This document shows positions 58,532-64,000 of a stretch of 64,000 bases of DNA, piece by piece. The first letter of the stretch is position 1; each line of letters starts with the position of its first letter. A program made the translations under genes and the position numbers. Below the pieces are notes generated by a model that was not told the origin of the DNA, made no database searches, and saw nothing but the letters and a program-made list of their open reading frames with translations. Source of the stretch: Golubevia sp. BC0850 (Eukaryota > Basidiomycota > Exobasidiomycetes > Golubeviales > Golubeviaceae); contig JAAVVG010000004.1 of the NCBI GenBank assembly GCA_012976225.1, positions 868,001 to 932,000 of the forward strand, given 5' to 3'.

Positions 58532-60917
58532 TTATCTTCCGCTATGATCTTCCCTGCCTCTCTCATCTCTCCCCGATCGACTGTCTCTCGGACTTCTCTC
58601 CCGCCTTCCATCTCTCTTTTCTCTTCTCACCTCTTCCTTTCGCCCATCCCGATCATCCCACCTAGATTTCGTCCTTGAAGAGCTTGACTGATGATCGTTC
58701 CTTGAAGTTTGATATGAGCTTCCACCTCTACTTCGATTCCTATCGTCTCCATCTTGTCTTCTATCATCTCTGTCATCCCGTCTTCTATCATCCCTGCCAT
58801 CCCGTCTTCTATCATCCTTATCATCTCGCCTTCGGCCGTCTCTTCTATCATCTCTCCTTCCACTCCCACTACCTCTATTCCTTTCTCTATCATCGAAATC
58901 AAAAACCATCCCTCCCCCTCTCCTAGAATCTCCATTCCTAGAACTTTGAGATCTTTCATCTCCACCCAATCGATTTCCCAATTTCCCACCACTTCTCTTG
59001 AACAACCAATCACCATGAAGTTTTGAAACGGATTGAGAGAAATCGACTTGAATCCTTCGATCGTCTATTAGGACGGATTGCATTTTGAAGTAGGCCTTTG
59101 TGATAGAGAGAAAAAAGGAGAGGGGGGTGAAGTTGAAGGGGAAAAAGAAAGGATTCAGATGAAAGATGTGAGTGAGCAAGAATCAAATGAGAAGAGATCG
59201 AAACGTCTTCTGAGATTTCGGTATTGGAAAACTAACCTGTTCTGCAGATTTCTGTTCATCAAATTCTATGAAAGCGTATTGAAGACTATCCCCAGTCTGA
59301 AATCGAAAGAACGATCAGCAAAGGAAAAGAAAGCAAAAGACTGTCAGTGTTCTCCATCTCTCGCCTTCATTCTTCCCATCCTCACCAATTTTCTCCTTCC
59401 CTCCCTTCCTTCCCTCTCCTCTCCTATGTCCTATCTCCCGCCCCTCCCATCCCTCAAAACCAAACTCACCTTCCTATCCTTAACGACCTCACAACTCAAA
59501 ACCTTTCCAAACCTACTAAAGATCAATTCCAAATCCTCGCTTCTAGTCACTGGGTTCAATTTACATACGAACAGGATATTCTCCGGAGGTCTAACTTCGG
59601 CAAAAGGTAAATCCCCAACCATTTCCAAAGTCAATGCAGCAGAGTTTTTCTCCGATTGTCTTTTTCTCTCGTTTTCCTCTTCTTCGTCTTCTGGGTTTGA
59701 GGAGGTTGGTGAGGGTAGAGAAGCATCTAGACGAGAGTTGGCCAGTTGAAGTGGAGTTGGGGAGGGAGTTCTGGAGGGGAGGAGAGTTGAGAAGGAGGGA
59801 GGATCGGGGAAGGGATCATCTGGGAGAGAGAGAGAGAGAGAGAGAGATCAGAGGGAGTTAAGATTTTGGCAAGGCTTTGAAGGTTGGATCGTTGGTTCTT
59901 CTTACTCCCTCCTCCAAGTTCGGTCATCTTGGCTTCTTGTTCTCCAAAAGGAAAGACTTTCTGATCCTTCAATTCCATTTGAGCCGAGAATTCTTGAAGG
60001 AAGAAAAGGTCTACTTCTTCGGAACCTCAACCTTGGGAAAAGCCTAGCCTTCGCAGCACCTTTGGCTTGTTCTCTTCCCTTTTCTCAGGGAACATGTTTT
60101 AGTTTCAATTGCCTGGAACTACCAAAACTATTGCATGAGACACTTGACTGAAAGAATGAGCTATAGAAGAATATGAGGGTGGAGCTAACCCCCCCCCCCT
60201 CTCCTGAACTTTCAGCCTTTCTCTCTTCAATGACTTCATGGTCCGATCTCATCGAGACCCTATCATCATCAGCTCGCTTCCATCTAGTCCTTTCTCCCCA
60301 CTTGGTCCTGAACTCACCCAGAACCACGGCTCTCAAAATCCTAATATCTCTAAGAGGTCTCTTTCCCTCATCAACAAAAGCTTTATCTATCTTTTCAATA
60401 GTTCCACCTTCTTCCAATCCTTCAACGACAGTACCAAAAGGAGCGTGTTTTCCATCTAAATAATCCAAACCATCCTGTAAAGTGATGAAGAATTGACTTC
60501 CAGTTACTAAATCCCCCTCCTCCTCTCCTTGTTGAGAACAAGAGAAGGAAACAGTACCTCTCTTACTGTGATTCAATTGTCTTGGTAAATCTGGAGTGAA
60601 ATACTTTGAATCCGAATGATCTGAGGAGGATTTTGGTAAAAGAGAAAAGATGGATTGACCGCCTTTACCTGTACCATTTGGATCTCCAGTTTGAGCGATG
60701 AAATTCTTTTGGACCGAATGGAAGGGCGAGAAAATGTAATAGTGGATTGAACATAGTTTGAGGAAATTTAAGGTCGAAGTTGGACATAGGGAAGTGTCAA
60801 GATCAATCTGTGGAGAAAAGAGAGAGTGGAGTGGATGAGTAAGGGAGAGACTGATTAGGCAAGGAATGGCAAACTTACTACTATGTCACCTAAAGAGGTT
60901 TCCAATAAAACACTCAT
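58532..60917 (-). CDS. cyclophilin-RRM peptidyl-prolyl isomerase, PPIL4/Cyp6 type
   Basis: Model on the minus strand: 60917-60879, 60807-60318, 59819-59470, 59296-59237 and 59095-58532 (500 residues), in phase. Nuclear isomerase with an RNA-recognition motif, linked to spliceosomes and transcription in other eukaryotes. The cyclophilin domain has [75 protein letters not shown] and [16 protein letters not shown] linker precedes the RRM ([47 protein letters not shown]). The C-terminus is an Arg/Asp repeat region. The active-site Arg and Phe appear partly changed from cyclophilin A, as usual in this subfamily. Intron 2 is 498 bp and includes a CT-repeat tract directly before its acceptor. Confidence 0.92.
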
Positions 60918-61089
60918 CCTTTGGAAGCAAAGATACGATGATGATTAATTCCGCAAGAAGCAGCGAGCTGGTCCCAAGCTCAGCCTCAGCTTCAAGAGCC
61001 AAAACGCGCTCACTATCTTGACTCTCTCTCTCTCTGCACCATCTCCTCTCCTCTCATCATCTGGATTGGCTCTAATCCTGCAGTCAATC
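60918..61089. promoter_or_regulatory. head-to-head intergenic region, Cyp6 / FHA gene
   Basis: 172 bp between two start codons. It contains AAAACGCGCT at 61001-61010, whose ACGCG core is that of the MBF/MCB cell-cycle element, followed by a CT-rich tract at 61019-61034. PLM2 and TOS4, the yeast relatives of the downstream gene, are G1/S-regulated targets of SBF/MBF, so the site is plausible but unproven. Confidence 0.45.
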
Positions 61090-64000
61090 ATGAGTTACCT
61101 TTCTTCACGATCATCGATTCCACTTTCGCCATCCAAACCAAGCAAATACAACAAGCGATCAACTTCACCAACTGAATCAGGTTCTCATTCCAACTCCAAC
61201 CATCAACTACCTTCACTCTCTCATTCTCATTCTCACTCATCAACCAATCTCACTACCTCAATTTTATCATCACCACCATTACCAATTCATTCAACCTTCA
61301 CAAAGAACGCGTCTTCAAACTCAAACCCAGAAGCCGATACTCCACCACCTTCTTCACCACTAGCTCACCTGCAATCATCCACTTCTTCTCCTTCAACGCG
61401 TTCAAATCCATTCTTGAACTCAAAACAAACACCATCCTTAACTGCCTTAGCAATTGGTGCCAGTCCAATCAAGACTTTACGTAAACTTTCAACTTCTACT
61501 ACTTCTTTCCCATCGCGTACCGCGTCACGTCAATCTTTAACTTTGGACCAACAAACTCCTTCAAGCGATTCAAAAGCTGGCTTCAGAAGTTTGACTCAGA
61601 AAGAAAAGGAATTGGAGGATGAGAAGTTGAAGGTTAGAGAACAAAATAAGTTAAACAGGATTGGAAAGGGAATCGGAATGGGGTTGGGTGCAAGTGGAAG
61701 TGGATCAGCTGCAGCTGCAAATGGAAATGGACAAGTTGAGAAAACCAAATCACTTTCCTTAACTCCGGTAACTCAAATCCTATTAGGTTCATTCACTCAT
61801 TCCTTAATCTTAGGAAGGGGCAAACCAAATGGTAACGCTCATTCAAGCGTAGCTCTAACTTCTTCCACAGCTCAACCTGATTTAATGCCGATTGGGAATG
61901 GCAATGGAAATGGCATTTCGCTAGGTTCAAAGAAAACTCAACAGGTTATTCTACCAAATACAGCTAGGCATGTTAGTAGAGCTCATGCAGTGATTGAATT
62001 CGTTCCTTTCTCGAACTCGGATTCTTCTTCTAACAATGGAAAAGAAAAAGGTTCCTTTGTGGTTAAGATTTTAGGACAAAATGGTTTGATAGTGAATGGG
62101 AAACGTAGGAAGGAAGGAAGTGTTATTCCATTGATTGCAATGAGTCAAGCTAAAGAAGAAGAAGGAGAAGAAGGGAGTTTGTTGGATTTCTTTGGGTTTT
62201 GTGTTAGATTCGATTTGAACAAACCAACAAGATTATGTGAGAATGTCGAGGAAAAAAAAAAGGTTTCAGGTTTAGGTGCTAGAAGTTCATTATCTACTAA
62301 ATTAGGCATCTCTAGAAGAGATTCTAGAGATGGAAGTTCTCCTGATAAATCTCAATCTCTGTCTCAATCTCAAAGGTCAAAAGTAACTGGGCGGAAATCT
62401 CTATTGGGTATCGATGGAAACGCTCAAAAGGATCGTTCGGCGGTATTTGGTTCTTCTGAAGGAACTGTCGGAAAGGACGTTGCTAACAAAAAGTCCACTC
62501 AAAGTCAAAGTCCTGCCGATCAAATCGATTCTTCTCCTTTCAAACTCTCTAATCAGGAGAAGGCAGTAGATGAAGACGAAACTGAAGATGAAGAGATTAG
62601 AAATTTGGGTAAGGATGGATCACCTTCTAAAGGCAGAGGGAATCAGGAAGTTGGGAAAAATTTGGGAAAGAGAGCTAGAGATGAGGGAGAGATGTCTACT
62701 TATGGAAAGGTTAATCAGGGTTCAAGAGAAAGTATCAGATCTGGAAACTCTGAAGATAGAAGTGGAGATGTTACTATGGAAATCGTACCTAACTCTCAAA
62801 TGGAAGTTGATAACTCAAGCTCTTGTGAAGAAGAGGATGAAGAAGAAAATCAAGATCAAGAAGTTTCAACTAGATTCGAAAGAAAGATTAGATCCAATTC
62901 TAACTCTGAATTAGAATCGGAATCATCTTCAGAGGGAGAAGATTCGGATTTAACTCCTTCCCCATCAGTTTCACCAGAACCTAAAAAACGTGGTTTCAAA
63001 AAAATTAGGATTCAAGAAACTGATCTACAATTGAAGAGAAAGGAACAAAACGACGAAGAAGAAGAAGAAGAAGAGTCTCAATCTGAGAGTGAAAGAACTG
63101 TTGAAGATGAATTAATGTTGAGTGAAAGTCAAGTAAAGATGCCACCTCCTGCTTTACCTTCAAAGTCAAAGGTCAATTCTAACCTCAAAGCTCAATCTCA
63201 GGCTCGTTTTTCTGGTTGCTCTTCGACTTCGACTTCTGAATCTTCTTCATCTCTTCAAACCTTAGCACGTCATTGTATTTCACAACTCTCCCCAACTTAT
63301 GATTTAAAAGGTCTATTAGCAGGTGCAATTGTTTTTCATAGAACAGCTACCATAAGTGCAACTGAAGCTGTCAAATCTGTCCTAGCTGGAAATTCTGGAA
63401 TGATTAAAGGTGAAGCTGGTGAATTCAAAAATTCTCAAAACCAAGACCTTGAGAGAGGAAAGGTCGTTGCTGGTTGGAAAGCTCAGAACTTGAAAATGTG
63501 TCCTGTTGAGATTCAAAATCAGTTCAAGGGGGAAAAAAGCTTAGTTCCGGGAGTAGAGATCGATGACTCTAAATGGGAATCACTAGTTAAAAGAGCTTGG
63601 AGAGAATGTTTGGAAAATGTTTTACAGAATGATGAAATGTTTGGTGTCATTCAAAGGAAAGGTAGAGATGCTGGGGGAATGCCTTTGGAACATTGGTATT
63701 ATTAGTGAGTTGATGGTTGTCCTGCTTACGTCACGTCTTTCTCTCGTAGACGGCGATCTCAAACACTGACTTCCCTTTCGTCCCCTCCTTTTCCCTCGCT
63801 CTTCTTCCTCTCTCATAGTGATCACACCTTAGATTCAGATTCAACTCGTTCATCAAATCTAGGTCCTTTCACAAAACCAATTCGAGGAGCTTTGAAAACT
63901 CAAAAGGCAGTGGTTTGGCAACGTCGAAATTACACCAAAGAATTGGAAGAGAAAAAATCTCAATACCCAGTCGTCAAGGCTTCTAGTTCTAAGAATCCTG
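61090..64000 (+). CDS. FHA-domain protein, Plm2/Tos4-like (3' end outside window)
   Basis: Model: 61090-63704 and 63819 to the window end. At least 932 residues are visible and the gene continues. An FHA phosphothreonine-binding domain spans about residues 235-350: LILGRGK, ARHVSRAHAVIEFV and VVKILGQNGLIVNGKRR keep the GR, S..H and NG positions. The N-terminus is Ser/Pro/His-rich and low-complexity. The middle has acidic runs (DEDETEDEEI, NDEEEEEEESQSESE). The conserved C-terminal region runs AGAIVFHRTATISATEAV to MPLEHWYYY and continues in exon 2, as in fungal Plm2/Tos4-type FHA proteins, chromatin-bound factors of G1/S and DNA-damage response in yeast. The upstream in-frame codons from 61018 are excluded because the ATG at 61090 begins the SP-rich conserved start. 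Confidence 0.8.

Noticed and set aside
58675-59026. Plus-strand frames rich in His/Tyr/Pro and Ile/Ser
   Set aside because: Antisense readings of the Arg/Asp repeat region of the cyclophilin-RRM gene.
1-64000. tRNA, rRNA or CRISPR features
   Set aside because: No cloverleaf with a GGTTCGA-type B box outside coding sequence was noticed, no rRNA stretch was recognised, and no regularly spaced repeat array exists. CRISPR is not expected in a fungal nuclear genome.

Overview
The window looks like nuclear DNA of a filamentous or yeast-like fungus, most likely a basidiomycete (inference). The genes are dense and intron-rich, with short introns (about 50-110 bp, GTGAGT-type donors). They include fungal forms of NDUFAF2, protoporphyrinogen oxidase, Nup82, Emp24, RanBP1, a Plm2/Tos4-like FHA protein and a PPIL4/Cyp6-type cyclophilin, plus an ARL8 GTPase, a family absent from budding yeasts. 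Exon boundaries were assigned by hand from splice sites and reading phase, and most models close exactly in phase.

Layout. 0-25 kb is mostly gene-rich: a possible mitochondrial protein gene, NDUFAF2-like, an F-box pseudogene, an unresolved stretch, mitochondrial ribosomal protein uS15m, mitochondrial prolyl-tRNA synthetase, two F-box loci, protoporphyrinogen oxidase, a 1,535-residue DEAH/DEVH helicase of the DHX29/YLR419W type, F-box debris, a small acidic protein and a DUF427 protein. 25-41.6 kb is a repeat-rich island with no clearly intact host gene. It holds an F-box pseudogene cut by a solo LTR, a second solo LTR in inverse orientation, Ty3/gypsy and Ty1/copia fossils, at least three short dispersed repeat families, and a 1,390-bp inverted, apparently identical copy of part of the helicase gene. 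41.8-64 kb is gene-rich again: alpha/beta hydrolase, Emp24-type p24, RanBP1, F-box debris, ARL8, Nup82, another F-box pseudogene, a cyclophilin-RRM protein and the start of an FHA-domain gene that runs off the window.

Themes. (1) Seven F-box or F-box/LRR loci, from intact to badly decayed, are scattered through the window, suggesting rapid birth and death of a lineage-specific family. (2) Many genes sit head-to-head over 155-240 bp and probably share promoters. (3) Four or five nuclear genes for mitochondrial functions lie in the first 17 kb. (4) Two introns use GC-AG ends. (5) The most unusual single item is the inverted helicase fragment, which keeps an open frame but lacks the Walker A motif.
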